Shown here one piece after another: positions 56,259 to 63,892 of a DNA stretch of 64,000 nucleotides. The stretch is from the NCBI GenBank assembly GCA_039566865.1, contig CM076961.1:2735501-2799500 (forward strand), in the 5' to 3' direction. The position numbers and the translations under genes were made by a program. Position 1 is the stretch's first letter. Every line of letters begins with the position of its first letter. Below the pieces are notes generated by a model. The model made no database searches. It had not been told where the DNA came from and saw only the letters and a program-made list of their open reading frames with translations. Origin of the DNA: Aurelia coerulea (lineage: Eukaryota; Cnidaria; Scyphozoa; Semaeostomeae; Ulmaridae).

Positions 56259-59200
56259 GTCATCATCATCATCATCATCATCATCCTCATCATCATCATC
56301 ATCATCATTATTGGCTATTATGACAAGAAACTTCATAAAAAGGAATGTAGCTAAGTAGATTTTCAATTGACTATGTGTGTTACTATTCTTGTGGTAAATT
56401 TTGCCCGCTTTATGGGGTCTTATTTCAAAAATTTGCCATGGTTATGGGGTCATATTTTCAAATTTTTGCCCTGGTTATGGGTCCTAACTCTGAATTCTCA
56501 AAGGCACATATGTACCAAACCCCCTATAGGAGTCGCCCCCCTCCCTCGACTGATGCCAACAGATCCATTTCAATTTCTATTGAATTTGCAGGTTGCAAAG
56601 ATTCGAAAGTTGTTGGAAAAAGATTCTCGCCGGCCTAAAATGAGTGAGCTCAAGATCGGATCAGTTGAGGAATTCCAAGGCTCAGAGAGAAGGATCATTA
56701 TCATTTCAACTGTAAGAAGCAACAAAGAATATCTCAAGTTGGATTCGAAATTCCGTCTTGGATTTTTGAAAAACCCAAAGGTATGGACTGTCCTAAATAC
56801 CTGTTACATTTCACCTTTTTTGCCCTCCACGCTCTACCTATCCCAACATAGAGCTCAATCTTTAGAAAGGTTGGTGTAAAATTCGATTGCAATTTTCTTT
56901 CAATTAAATGGCTTGGAAGAAATTTAGGGTTTTTTGCTGTAAATCTGCCGTGGAAATCTATCAATATCTTGATTAGTTTCAAAATGGCGGCATTTATAAA
57001 TTTGAGGCCATGACGTCATCACATTCCTGACTCCTAAATCAGAAGAGCTACAGATTTCTGCTTGTCGCCATATTGTAGACCTTCGTAAATTATGGTTTTC
57101 TTGAAGGTTGTATCATTTTTCCTCTGTTGGTTTAGTATATACGGCGATTTAAATATTTCTTTTTATTTGCCCGTGAATTTTTTCAAAAATAATTAAATTG
57201 CCACCATTTTGGAAAAAATAAAGACATAAAACAATTTCCGCGGGAGATATACCCCAAAGTACCATACGCTCCTTTCAAGCCCTTTTATTTAAAAAAATGT
57301 CATTTGATTTCACAATGTTGTGGTTGATAAATTCTCTGATACATTCTCCAGTAAATTCGTAGAATACATACAGGAGTTGGCTTTAATTAAGAATCATATA
57401 TCCCATATGACACAAGAAAAGCTAAAATTTATCTAGCCTGGGCCGCAAATTGAAAGCCAGACAACACGAAAAAGTTATATATAAAGTATCCTCTCCTTAT
57501 GTGCAACTCAGAAAACCAATCGTTTTCGCTAAATGGAGAAGAAATTTGCCAAATATTCCTCCAGATGAACGTGTTTGCTTAGCATGGAACCATTTCATTT
57601 TTGAACACTGTAAAAGGCTATTTAACTCTATTATTTTTTATTCTGTCCAATATTTTGTCCACTATTTTGATCATTGTAAAAGTCTATTGGTAAATTTATT
57701 GACATTTAGAAGTAGCATCCTCTGGAACATCCCACCTGATACTATAAAAAGCTCACCATCTGTTGTAGGTTTCAAAAGATTTATAAAAGAACGGAAGGGT
57801 GAATATTGCAACATAGGAACCATTCGTCGTACATAGCCGAATGCTTGTAACCGAATTCGAAGCCGAATTCGTCGTACATAGCCGAACGAACCGCCCAAGC
57901 CTCATTTTCACGGACCAATCAGACGGCTAAAATGCGAAGGAGACAAAAGAAACCCGTGAAGATTTTTCTAAATTTTACCTACCTTCATAAAACGCAACCA
58001 GGACAAAAAACTGCTTGAGATTTCCCGAATTTTTTTACAGCAATCTACTCTCCAGATGTTTGGGAGTACAAGTTTGGATGCCGGTTGAAATATCACCAGG
58101 ATGATATTTGTAACCCATGCCATGTCTCCTTTATTTTTTGGGATTCATACACAAGTGTATGTTTTCCAACGCCACATAACTACCACCACCGGCACCCCAG
58201 TGCCAGATTGGCGTTTTTGAGTATTTGTAACAGCATTGTTCCTTTGGGACAATCTTTGCACAACAAACACCTTTCATTTTGTGTTAGGGTTAGACCGCTT
58301 TTTACAAGCCAATGATTGCTTGCCCCTAAAAATGTAAGCCTGGACAATTCTGCAATGCATCTAAGAATTTTTTTAATGCCATCCTCTGCTTTGGCTTAAA
58401 ACGACTCTCCCAGGTATTGTCATGCACTTCTTGTGAGTATTCTAACTGTCGTCGGACCAACTTTGATTCAAACTATCGTGGGCCTTTCGAGCTTTGTCGT
58501 GGTTAGTCGGTCCATGAAAAAGTCGGTCCACGAAGTCGGTCCTTCCAATTTTGTTGTGGACCGACTTTTGAGAAGATTTTTGGACCGACTGAGAAGTTAT
58601 TGGGGGGTGTCTCACCCCCCCCCCCCCACACCCCCCTAATGTGCGCCCCTGCACATGCTGGGCCTGCATTTCTTGTTGTTTTGCTCTTGTCGTGTGGATT
58701 GCTCCTGTAGCCCACGCTCATTCTATGTTTTGTACTGTGCCTCTTCTATCCATTTCTTTTTCTTTGGGTGTAGGTGTATTCTAGTAGTAGTCTGTGTATC
58801 AATATATCGCCAGGGCCCGGTTGTTCAAAACTGGTATTAGGCTAATACCGGATTAGGACTATACAAATGACTACAGAATCATGCCTTTAATCCAAGATTA
58901 GCGCTAATCTTGGTTTGAACAACCCGTGTTTATTGATTGTCTTATTTAATTTAGGTAAATTCCAATTATATTTGTATGTAGATATGAAAACTGAAGCTGA
59001 AACAGCATTTTAAATGTTAACGTCACATGATGTTGGATTGAAACTGCATCATATTTGTGAATTTGACTTATGATCCGATGTTTCTTGATTTGAACCCAGA
59101 TGTTTGCTTGAAGGAGACGAAATTCACCCTCAGAAGAGAAAAGATGGTTCTTTCGCACCATTTAGGGAACTCCAGCCGGAAGGGTAGTTGATACCCTAAA

Positions 59201-60284
59201 GGTATTCTTGAGTACCCCAATGGAGAAGTACCCCAACATGCATATACGTTTAGTTTGCGAAAGGACAGGGCTGTAGGAAGAAGCTTCGGATTGGGGGGGG
59301 GGGATTGTTCTTCAAATAATAGGAACAATACATCTAATTAATTCATGTGACGTAGCACCATTGTTTTAAAAATTATTGGGGGGACTTGAGCCCCCTGCCC
59401 CCCCCCCCCCGCTTCCTACGGGCCTGCGGAAGGATGGATTAACAATGATTTCAATTTCCTTTGCAGCGCTTCAATGTGGCCATAACTCGTGCTCAAGCTC
59501 TACTTATTGTTGTTGGAAATCCTTTTGTTCTGTCAGAAGATGCTCATTGGAACGAGTAAGATTAGTTTAACTTGTTGCACTTTCAGAATATGCGCATACT
59601 AACCGGTTCTGTGTTGTACCGAAAAATATAAAGCCTGAGGTGTTTAAAGTACATATCGATCTTGCGAGCTTTGGATGGCACAGTAACGAGTAATCTTTTT
59701 TGTGTTTTGACTGTTTTGATCATGAAAGAAGAAAGGACGGCGAGGTGAGTTGCTATGTCAGGTCTCCGAGAGGTCAACCATCTGGAATTTGACCTCACTC
59801 GAAAGAGCTTAACTTGTTTGGGAAAACACCAAACAAATACAATGCCTGAGACCGAAGTTAAGAAATTTCCACTTTCTTTCAACATATACTCATGTTTGCT
59901 CCTAAAAACCATATCTATAATGCACAACAAGCGAGCTAGCTACCTGGGTTTCAGAACAACTTTTGTGGCTTGCTTTGTCTTTGTTTGTGATTTGACCTAC
60001 CGGGCATGGAATTCCTTTTGTCTTCAATCGCTAATCGATTTGTTCTTGAATGTCAGTCGAAAGTAGTGGATCTTATTGTAACATTTTCCGTCCTCGCTCG
60101 TTGAACCTTCTTGTAATTGTCATCTTTCTCTGATAGGTTCTTGGGGTACTGCATCAAACATGGCGGATACCGAGGTTGCCAGTACACCGAGGACTCAAAG
60201 GATCTTCTTGCCGAGAAAATGTCCAAGCTTGATATTGGTGAAGCGTTTAAATCCGCTTTGAGAGGTATCAAAAAGTTTCAATAA
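36839..60284 (+). CDS. Gene B: complete MOV10-like SF1 RNA helicase (15 exons, ~1408 aa)
   Basis: Exons are 36839-38232, 40394-40646, 41004-41269, 42644-42902, 45384-45661, 46698-46892, 47783-47930, 50432-50605, 51968-52065, 52775-52973, 54317-54577, 55474-55749, 56592-56780, 59467-59555 and 60137-60284. Their lengths sum to 4227 bases, exactly 1409 codons including TAA, and all junctions are GT-AG. Approximate motif positions are GPPGTGKT 915-922, DECGQ 1040-1044, GDPKQLGP 1072-1079, NYRSH 1166-1170, EEFQG 1293-1297 and FNVAITRAQ 1332-1340. Residues 1-465 hold a helical N-terminal region plus three roughly 60-70-residue repeats. At about 1408 residues it is longer than vertebrate MOV10 (about 1000) because of this N-terminal extension. 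The start is the first in-frame ATG after a stop at 36800; an upstream 5' exon cannot be excluded. Paralogue of gene A with the same exon order and phases. A role in RNA silencing or transposon control is inferred from the family only. Confidence 0.9.
38262..38983. mobile_element. Palindromic MITE in gene B intron 1
   Basis: Ends gctgggtgagtcaaaaaaaag and ttttttgactcacctggtgc; arms share agtttacctgtttgg / ccaaacaggtaaact. Same family as 685-1408 in the homologous intron of gene A. A second MITE (38655-38801) is nested in it. Confidence 0.75.
38655..38801. mobile_element. Harbinger/PIF-like MITE with TTA duplication (147 bp)
   Basis: Ends tttccagtcagtggaatttt and aaaatttcactgactggaaa, arms about 45 bases (ccgagcgggcggaattt / aaattccgcccgctcgg). 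Flanked by TTA at 38652-38654 and 38802-38804, the PIF/Harbinger-type target. Confidence 0.8.
39323..39698 (+). mobile_element. Hairpin element, ACTAACCGGTTTTG family, copy in gene B
   Basis: Begins atgcgcatactaaccggttt. A hairpin of about 65-base arms (tgtacaggaaaatataaagc / gctttatattttcctgtaca) ends at ccggttagtatg. The tail to cgtttttgaaacgtcag matches 25073-25448 in reverse. A partial third copy starts at 59593. Confidence 0.75.
39768..39933. mobile_element. Short hAT-type MITE (166 bp)
   Basis: Ends CAGGGGCGGATCCAG and CTGGATCCGCCCCTG are perfect inverted repeats of 15 bases, the widespread hAT-type terminus. Internal gcagtagtcag also repeats inverted. Flanking duplication is not clear. 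Confidence 0.75.
40030..40222. mobile_element. CATAAGCGTATGGG-type MITE
   Basis: Left gcataagcgtatggga and right cgtacgcttatg are inverted. G-rich and C-rich tracts lie inside. A similar end (ccccatacgcttatggg) sits in the SINE at 22130-22490. Confidence 0.55.
40394..40646 (+). CDS. Gene B exon 2
   Basis: Acceptor ctccatag at 40393, donor gtaatg at 40647. Begins [11 protein letters not shown], parallel to gene [10 protein letters not shown], and ends NIHQGKK. Same phases as gene A 2105-2417. Confidence 0.88.
41004..41269 (+). CDS. Gene B exon 3
   Basis: Acceptor gatttcag at 41003, donor gtaagg at 41270. Encodes [13 protein letters not shown]...FTILRFL and EEIMPTEP, matching gene A 4848-5110. 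Confidence 0.88.
41395..42060. mobile_element. Mariner-like MITE (left part) carrying a hAT-like insert
   Basis: Starts ccgggtgagccagaaaaaag after TA at 41393-41394 and matches 19425-19650 along its length. It is interrupted at catcaaga by the element 41446-41877. The right half is missing. Confidence 0.6.
41446..41877. mobile_element. hAT-like CCCGGGG element (432 bp), perfect 8-bp TSD
   Basis: Starts cccgggggggggtacttgac and ends gtcaagtatgggagtgccc...cccgggg. Flanked by perfect catcaaga at 41438-41445 and 41878-41885. The interior has three tandem copies of about 62 bases beginning ataccctgtcgcataaaaat (about 41540-41725) and shorter cctgtcgcataa units after. Confidence 0.85.
42232..42608. 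mobile_element. Long palindromic MITE in gene B intron
   Basis: Left acaaggacagataatgttac and right attacattagctgtccttgt; the arms run about 95 bases through gaattccctttgtctgcaat. A diverged relative of the interior is at about 59880-60090. Confidence 0.7.
42644..42902 (+). CDS. Gene B exon 4: YFEELQWE segment
   Basis: Acceptor gattgcag at 42643, donor gtacgt at 42903. Encodes [15 protein letters not shown] then [19 protein letters not shown], the MOV10 signature. A TA-flanked MITE begins at 42917, 14 bases into the following intron. Confidence 0.9.
42917..43651. mobile_element. Mariner-like MITE (735 bp), TA flanks
   Basis: Ends CAGGGTGTCTCAAAAAAATTG and inverse ...TTCTGGGACACCCTG with TA at 42915-42916 and 43652-43653. 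Long inverted arms (gagctatgagcttttgaagt / acttcaaaggctcataactc). Same family as 61460-62761. Confidence 0.85.
43846..45001. mobile_element. Mariner-like MITE, interrupted by a second MITE
   Basis: Ends CTGGGTGTCCCAAAACCCAAG and ...TTTTTGGGACACCCGG with TA at 43844-43845 and 45002-45003. Without the nested 44277-44879 element it is about 551 bp, close to its relative at 62089-62634 (546 bp). Confidence 0.85.
44277..44879. mobile_element. CCGGGTGCGCC palindromic MITE, copy 1 (603 bp)
   Basis: Ends ccgggtgcgccaaaataaac and gtttattttggcgcacccgg, perfect over 20+ bases; arms stay homologous for more than 200 bases. TA at 44275-44276 and 44880-44881. Nested in 43846-45001. Confidence 0.88.
45005..45200 (+). 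repeat. Unclassified dispersed repeat family, copy 4
   Basis: gggacgatgccaaggggagc and gacaatgactacccaatggc match the other copies. It begins directly at the end of the preceding MITE. A fragment of the 38262-type MITE (aattcacatctaagttagc) follows at 45225-45345. Confidence 0.6.
45384..45661 (+). CDS. Gene B exon 5 with in-frame tandem duplication
   Basis: Acceptor cccaatag at 45383, donor gttagt at 45662. Begins [15 protein letters not shown] as in gene A but contains two consecutive copies of a motif reading [16 protein letters not shown] then [16 protein letters not shown]. The insertion adds about 40 residues relative to gene A and stays in frame. Confidence 0.88.
46132..46600. mobile_element. 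Decayed mariner-like MITE
   Basis: Left end ataccgagtgtcccgaaaaa. An inverted pair aaaccagagctttggcc / ggccaaagctctggttt (about 46320 and 46520) forms the core. The right end is not clear. Confidence 0.5.
46698..46892 (+). CDS. Gene B exon 6
   Basis: Acceptor ctttttag at 46697, donor gtgatt at 46893. Encodes [18 protein letters not shown] and ends SIVENIR, matching gene A 10723-10920. Confidence 0.88.
46893..47782. other. Gene B intron 6 with GATT/GATA microsatellite
   Basis: 47551-47602 holds (gatt/gata)n repeats and more diverged gattga units follow to about 47710. No other feature seen. Confidence 0.55.
47783..47930 (+). CDS. Gene B exon 7: Walker A
   Basis: Acceptor ttttctag at 47782, donor gttggt at 47931. 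Encodes [12 protein letters not shown] and [17 protein letters not shown]. The last few codons and the donor are the start of the unit amplified as a minisatellite in the next intron. Confidence 0.93.
47916..49237 (+). repeat. ~103-bp minisatellite that copies an exon end and splice donor, split by a MITE
   Basis: Units start gttggtaaaactttgtagag at 47931, 48027, 48130, 48232, 48335 and 48438, spaced 96-103 bases, with a further unit near 49153. Each unit ends in gag-gct-atg-aga-cag (or a derivative such as gaggctataaagcag), the last codons of gene B exon 7, followed by the donor gttggt. The array is split at 48465-49084 by a TA-flanked MITE. Confidence 0.88.
48467..49082. mobile_element. Mariner-like MITE inside the minisatellite (616 bp)
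   Basis: Ends CCGGGTGACCCAGAAAAAAG and ...TTTTGGGTCACCCGG, TA at 48465-48466 and 49083-49084. Arms are long inverted repeats (gccatttgagatcttcaaat region / facing complement). Confidence 0.85.
49240..50200. other. Gene B intron 7 remainder, repeat fragments
   Basis: Contains one arm of the CATAGGGCTC-type MITE (gaattttacacccacatctt, about 49410-49445) and a lone right end actcacccggta at 50141-50153. No gene. Confidence 0.45.
50201..50386 (-). repeat. tRNA-derived SINE
   Basis: On the minus strand it starts ggtgttgtggcgcagtggtg (A box tggcgcagtgg) and has B box ggttcgatacc about 45 bases later. The remaining body (caagaggtcgcggactcga, cagcacttggcgc) lacks tRNA structure. It lies 45 bases before the motif Ia exon of gene B. 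Confidence 0.8.
50432..50605 (+). CDS. Gene B exon 8: motif Ia
   Basis: Acceptor tttgccag at 50431, donor gtaacc at 50606. Encodes [19 protein letters not shown]. Phase 0, 58 codons. A 600-bp palindromic element starts 25 bases after the exon. Confidence 0.93.
50631..51230. mobile_element. CCGGGTGCGCC palindromic MITE, copy 2 (600 bp)
   Basis: Same ends and interior as 44277-44879, TA at 50629-50630 and 51231-51232. It begins 25 bases after the exon 8 boundary. Confidence 0.88.
51270..51745. mobile_element. MITE related to 53752-54058
   Basis: Shares gtgttgaccaatcgaaatca-like, gtcatctcgtat and gggaataagcacagtccct segments with 53752-54058. Boundaries uncertain. Confidence 0.5.
51968..52065 (+). 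CDS. Gene B exon 9
   Basis: Acceptor catttcag at 51967, donor gtaagt at 52066. Encodes [13 protein letters not shown] and ends [13 protein letters not shown]. Confidence 0.9.
52104..52612. mobile_element. CATAGGGCTCAAATC palindromic MITE (509 bp)
   Basis: Left gcatagggctcaaatctttg, right aaagatttgagccctatg, with gtcggtgtaaaattcta / gaattttacaccgac inside. The arms continue past 150 bases. Diverged relatives at 56848-57310, 49240-49445 and 3885-3950. Confidence 0.75.
52775..52973 (+). CDS. Gene B exon 10: Walker B DECGQ and motif III
   Basis: Acceptor ccttcag at 52774, donor gtaggt at 52974. Encodes [16 protein letters not shown] and [13 protein letters not shown] with all catalytic residues intact. 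Confidence 0.94.
53365..53602 (-). repeat. Second tRNA-derived SINE family
   Basis: On the minus strand: aatggctcagtagtagcccg (A box) and ggtagttcgaatccccag (B box). The sequence beyond (caactctccgcaatttcaag and on) is unrelated to a tRNA and does not form an acceptor stem, so it is SINE-like, not a functional tRNA gene. Confidence 0.7.
53752..54058. mobile_element. Palindromic MITE (~307 bp)
   Basis: Left gtacctacctcgtgggaact with ttcctggtactgttttcgtg; right cacgaaatcagtactgggaa with agttcctacaaggtaggtgc. Arms of about 75 bases. Confidence 0.7.
54317..54577 (+). CDS. Gene B exon 11: SLLERLM and NYRSH
   Basis: Acceptor ttcatag at 54316, donor gtaagt at 54578. Begins [12 protein letters not shown], passes through a very Asp-rich linker and ends [16 protein letters not shown]. 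Confidence 0.93.
54578..55473. other. Gene B intron 11, mostly unrecognised
   Basis: Begins with a single end cttaaagagcaagtccgggg (54607) and has a lone right end ggatacccggta near 55330. No gene seen. Confidence 0.45.
55474..55749 (+). CDS. Gene B exon 12: RecA2 core
   Basis: Acceptor cctacag at 55473, donor gtaagg at 55750. Contains [18 protein letters not shown] and [11 protein letters not shown] 518-bp TCA-rich microsatellite begins 42 bases into the downstream intron. Confidence 0.94.
55792..56309 (+). repeat. 518-bp TCA-rich microsatellite in gene B intron
   Basis: Continuous tca repeats with scattered gtc and ctc variants, starting 42 bases after the splice donor of the RecA2 exon. 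Open in all frames for long stretches, which produces spurious poly-Ser, poly-His, poly-Asp and poly-Met frames. Confidence 0.97.
56592..56780 (+). CDS. Gene B exon 13: motif V
   Basis: Acceptor atttgcag at 56591, donor gtatgg at 56781. Encodes [19 protein letters not shown] and GFLKNPK. Confidence 0.93.
56848..57310. mobile_element. Diverged CATAGGGCTC-type MITE
   Basis: Left acatagagctcaatctttag with aaggttggtgtaaaattcga. Interior cgtcatcacattcctgact, tgtagaccttcg and tcaaaatggcgg match 52104-52612 in inverse. Confidence 0.6.
57600..57840 (+). pseudogene. LINE reverse-transcriptase C-terminal fragment
   Basis: Encodes [20 protein letters not shown] and GFKRFIKE, the terminal segment typical of CR1/L2-like RTs (compare [20 protein letters not shown] at 7740-7800). 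The rest of the element is missing. Confidence 0.6.
57841..58810. other. Gene B intron 13 middle, repeat-like, no gene
   Basis: Contains gccgaattcg repeats (57838-57890) and repeated gtcggtcca(c/t) units (58508-58590) followed by a C-run. I recognise no gene. Confidence 0.45.
58811..58930. mobile_element. GGTTGTTCAAA palindromic MITE (~120 bp)
   Basis: Left cccggttgttcaaaactggt and right ggtttgaacaacccg, with inner ggattagg / gattagcgctaatc. Compact foldback. Confidence 0.65.
59266..59426. mobile_element. hAT-like MITE (161 bp)
   Basis: Ends CAGGGCTGTAGGAAG and CTTCCTACGGGCCTG. Flanks cgaaagga (59258-59265) and cggaagga (59427-59434) match at 7 of 8. G-run and C-run inside. It ends 40 bases before the motif VI exon. 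Confidence 0.75.
59467..59555 (+). CDS. Gene B exon 14: motif VI
   Basis: Acceptor ctttgcag at 59466, donor gtaaga at 59556. Encodes [20 protein letters not shown] hAT-like MITE ends 40 bases upstream, in the preceding intron. Confidence 0.93.
60137..60284 (+). CDS. Gene B terminal exon
   Basis: Acceptor ctgatag at 60136. Encodes [16 protein letters not shown] and a charged tail ending at TAA 60282-60284. An AATAAA at 60280-60285 overlaps the stop and is probably fortuitous; I see no clear alternative signal close by. Confidence 0.9.
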
Positions 60285-60512
60285 ATCAGAGATATTTAGA
60301 TAATTTAGATGAACTCTTTAGCATTGATAAATGCCTTATTATTAATAATTGAAGGAGGCATGACAAGACGAAAACATTGAATGTTTTGTGTTCGAATATA
60401 GTAGCTTTGAAAGCATGTGCATGATTTTAGACTTGTCCCAAGTATAATAAGTCTCCTAAAGAGCATTGCAATGATACAAATTTCGTACTGTGGTAAGTCC
60501 GTCTGGAAGTAA

Positions 60513-60905
60513 AGTACATTCATTTTTTTATAAGAAACTAAGGTCCAGGTCTGGTAGGTAGTTTCGTAAATTTTGGGCCAGTTTGCTTCCTGCAGTTTCT
60601 CACGTGTTTCTTATATCTTTAATGCCGGAAGTGTAACTTAATTTTCTTTTGTCTGAAAAGGGCTCCTAAATTACTTAGTAAGATCTCAAAACATTTAAAT
60701 ATCATTATTCGCACTCAAAATAATGTCCAAACAGTTGCCATAACTGTACAATGTCAATACATTTTTGAATGCAATAGGAAAGTTAAAACTGCAAATTACA
60801 AAAGTTTCTTAGCTTTTTAAATTCATGTTGGGTTGTTTCTTAACTTTCGAAAAATAGAACCGGCCGTTTTCTTATATTGGGGTTTCTTATAAAAAAATGA
60901 GTGTA
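60513..60905. mobile_element. Palindromic MITE downstream of gene B
   Basis: Left tacattcatttttttataag and right cttataaaaaaatgagtgta; inner gaaac and tttcttat pairs. Target duplication unclear. Confidence 0.6.
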
Positions 60906-61065
60906 TTTAGCTTTTCCCTTCCATTACTGCACTTGACGAAATAGGCTTTACTTTACTTTCAGACATTTATTTACTCCTTTGCTTTCAGACAGACTAATTA
61001 CAGTTGACGAAATAAGTCTAGCTTGATTTTGGATGCAAACGTCAAATAATTATTATAAAGCATGT

Positions 61066-61315
61066 TGTTGTTGTTGTTGTTGTTGTTTTGTTAATGGGAC
61101 TTTGCATTAAGTGTACAAATGATTCGAGAGTTATGAAAAGAGTAGACTGATTACATGTCGAGTTTCGCTCGTTTTGGTCAGCGATAACTGGGACTCTAGA
61201 CGCACAGTCATCAGTCTGCGAAAAGAGTACGAACGAAACCTATTGGTCATGAAGTGTGGACGGAGCTTCAAAACATCGTTCCCTGATATTAAGATCTTTG
61301 GGAAATGCCTCAACT

Positions 61316-61352
<37 letters not shown>

Positions 61353-61362
61353 CGTTGTTGTC
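61066..61362. repeat. Two (GTT)n microsatellites
   Basis: Runs of gtt/ttg at 61066-61088 and 61317-61362 with about 230 bases between. The translated valine and threonine runs are not genes. Confidence 0.85.
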
Positions 61363-61459
61363 ATCTTATTTTATTTCGAATAATTAAATATAGTTTCTAA
61401 TTATATTATAAGAAGAAACTAATCAAATTCGAAACAAAACTAAACTAAATGAATATGTA

Positions 61460-62761
61460 CAGGGTGTCTCAGAAAAATTGTTCAACGTTTGATTAAATGT
61501 TAAAAAATAACGATAAAAGGTACAGGCTCCTGGTTAGATATCCTTGTTCCTCAGATTTTAAATTAATTTTAGACGCCAAAATCTTGCGAATCCGCTAAGA
61601 ATTCACGGAGTTACAAGCTTTTGAAGTTCAAATATGTGCGAAAGCTGAAACCAGACGCTCCTAACTGACTTGTTTTCCAAAAAGACGTTCTAAAATCGAG
61701 GTACTAAGAAGGCTGTCCAATGTTTTACCTCTCGTCGATATCAGAGCAAACCACAGAAGACTTCCAAAGTTATCTAATTCTTGTAATCGTTGCCAAAATT
61801 TACTTAAGATTGCAAGTATTTAAAAACACGGCATGAAAACTTAATCAATGAGAGATGGGGCAATTCTAAATTGTGCTGAACAGGATTCCTCCAAGCATCC
61901 ATAACCTTGATTCAATGTTATAGAGAGCTAGTTGATCGAAAGTGATTTTCAAATTCCATTTGATTTCCTTTGAATAACCGAGATTCTACTTTCACTAAAT
62001 ATGCAATTTAGGGGCGTCTGGTTTCAGCTTTCATACAAGTTTGAACTTCGAACGCCCGTAACTCCGCGAACATTTAGCCGATTTGCTACCGGGTGTCCCA
62101 AAAAAAAGTACTCCTGTTTCAAAAATCACCAAAAATTGATTATCAAACCTTTGATAAAATTTTCTTTTTGAGTTGTTTTGTTAAAGACCCAAAAATATTC
62201 ATAGATTACAAAATGTTTGCTTTGATGCAAGATGGTAGAACAAATTACACATTGAAAAGCCTTATTTTGAGCTATAGTTTTTAAGCAAAATAGTCAATCT
62301 TGCCTATGAGTCAAAATTTTCAGATTTTTTATCATCATTGAGGTCTGCAATGATTTTGTGCATTTCGTTCTGTCATTTATGACCAAACTAGATGTTTTAC
62401 ATGCACAAAGAAATTTATCTGGCAATCATCAATGCTTTTTGCAGTATGGTTCAAAACCAGGTAGCCCTAAAAAGAGCTAAATTTGCTACTTTTTAAGCCA
62501 ATTACAAGATCGGCTAAATATTGAAAAATAATTTGGTCCTTAATATACTTGACAAAAAAAGAAAATTGAAGATCGGCCGTGAAATCTATTTTTGATGATT
62601 TTTCAAACGGGAGTACTTTTTTTGGGACACCCGGTAGTTTCTGGTGTCTAAAATTAATTTAAAATCTCAGCAATATGGTTATGTTAACAGGGAGCTCATT
62701 CATTATTTCGTTATTTTGTTATATTTAATAAAACGTCGAACAATTCTTTTTGGACACCCTG
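61460..62761. mobile_element. Mariner-like MITE, interrupted by a second one
   Basis: Ends CAGGGTGTCTCAGAAAAATTG and inverse ...TTGGACACCCTG, TA at 61458-61459 and 62762-62763. Minus the nested 62089-62634 it is about 754 bp, matching 42917-43651 (735 bp). Confidence 0.88.
62089..62634. mobile_element. Mariner-like MITE nested in another (546 bp)
   Basis: Ends CCGGGTGTCCCAAAAAAAAG and ...TTTTTTTGGGACACCCGG, TA at 62087-62088 and 62635-62636. Interior (gattatcaaacctttgataa, gaccaaactagatgttttac) matches the outer element at 43846-45001. Confidence 0.9.
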
Positions 62762-62835
62762 TATGAATAAGTAAATATGTATGCTCTAATTCTTTCTAAT
62801 TCTATTTGTCCCCATGGCCTCATGTCTTATTCCAA

Positions 62836-63793
62836 CCTCGTACCCAGTGACAATGAAGGTTTTCCGTAAACTTCAACGCCTTCATTGACCCTGGAGCCTG
62901 TTAGGCTATTCTGCAATTTGATTGGCTCTTTTCGAAACAAAAGAAGTTTCTCACCTTCAAAACCTAGCGTTCAGTCGAAATGAAGAACATTCGAATGGCT
63001 CTGGATACAATGAGTGGTGTTCGAACCATGGAGTATACATTTCGAAATTGTCGAATATGGGATTCGAAAGGACCTGCTGTCAGCCAAATTATGCTAATTA
63101 TTCCGATCAAAATTTACAAATTTGTAAACCGGTCCCAAGGGTTAGACTGATTATATGTTCGTAGGTTATCGCTATTGATAGGCTGATGGACGCTATAACT
63201 ACGACTCATGGACTTACGCTTCCAGAAACGGACATGGCCTAAATTACCTGCTATTTTTTCCTCAAAACCACCGACCCTAAAATGCCGCAAAAAGTGGTAC
63301 TCCTGGAGTGCTACACTGCAAAACAAACTATCAGTACTTAGATGAATGTTTCTTCAAGCTACTAAGGCAAAAAAGTCTTACCTATAAGTGCTATTTTGGT
63401 TATTTGGGGGCGCAAAAGATCTCGTAAATTCGCTCGTTACTTTGAGATTTTGATCGTTGCAGCAGTTCAGTCGAACGCGTTGTTCGAACGCTTTTGTTTG
63501 CCTTTGGCGGGAAGCTTGAATTGAAGAAGAATCAGCCAATCCCATCAAGTTATTTCAAGTCTTGCATCCTGATTGGTCCAGAAACAAATTTGTTCCTGGC
63601 GAGAATTTTTTTGCCGTTTTGAGAAGAGTTAGTCCATAAGGCCCTCAACTGGAGCGACAACAACAACATTAATTCACTTCAATTAGATGAGCGTAAGTTG
63701 AGGGTCCTTATGTAGTGAGGCTACCCAAGGGTATCTGTTGAGGTCTGGCCTCCTATGGAAAACAGCAGATACCCTTGGGAACGAGGTTGGTCT
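62836..63793. mobile_element. CCAACCTCGT-type element, host of a hAT-like insertion
   Basis: Left ccaacctcgtacccag and right tgggaacgaggttgg are inverted ends. The 582-bp hAT-like element 63142-63723 interrupts it at cccaaggg. Confidence 0.55.
63142..63723. mobile_element. hAT-like 582-bp element, copy 2, perfect 8-bp TSD
   Basis: Same sequence as 27675-28255 with few differences. Flanked by perfect cccaaggg at 63134-63141 and 63724-63731. Confidence 0.88.
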
Positions 63794-63892
63794 TATTCGG
63801 GACGATAACACCTCGATACTGAATCAGGTGATCAATCTCTTGATAAAACATCTTCTGAATTCGCGCAATGAAAAGTTGTGCCATGAATGCCC

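Noticed and set aside
55737..56366. Long poly-Ser, poly-His, poly-Asp and poly-Met open frames on both strands
   Set aside because: They are all readings of one TCA microsatellite in an intron and do not have independent gene signals.
61131..61383. Frames with poly-Thr or poly-Val
   Set aside because: Created by (GTT)n microsatellites.
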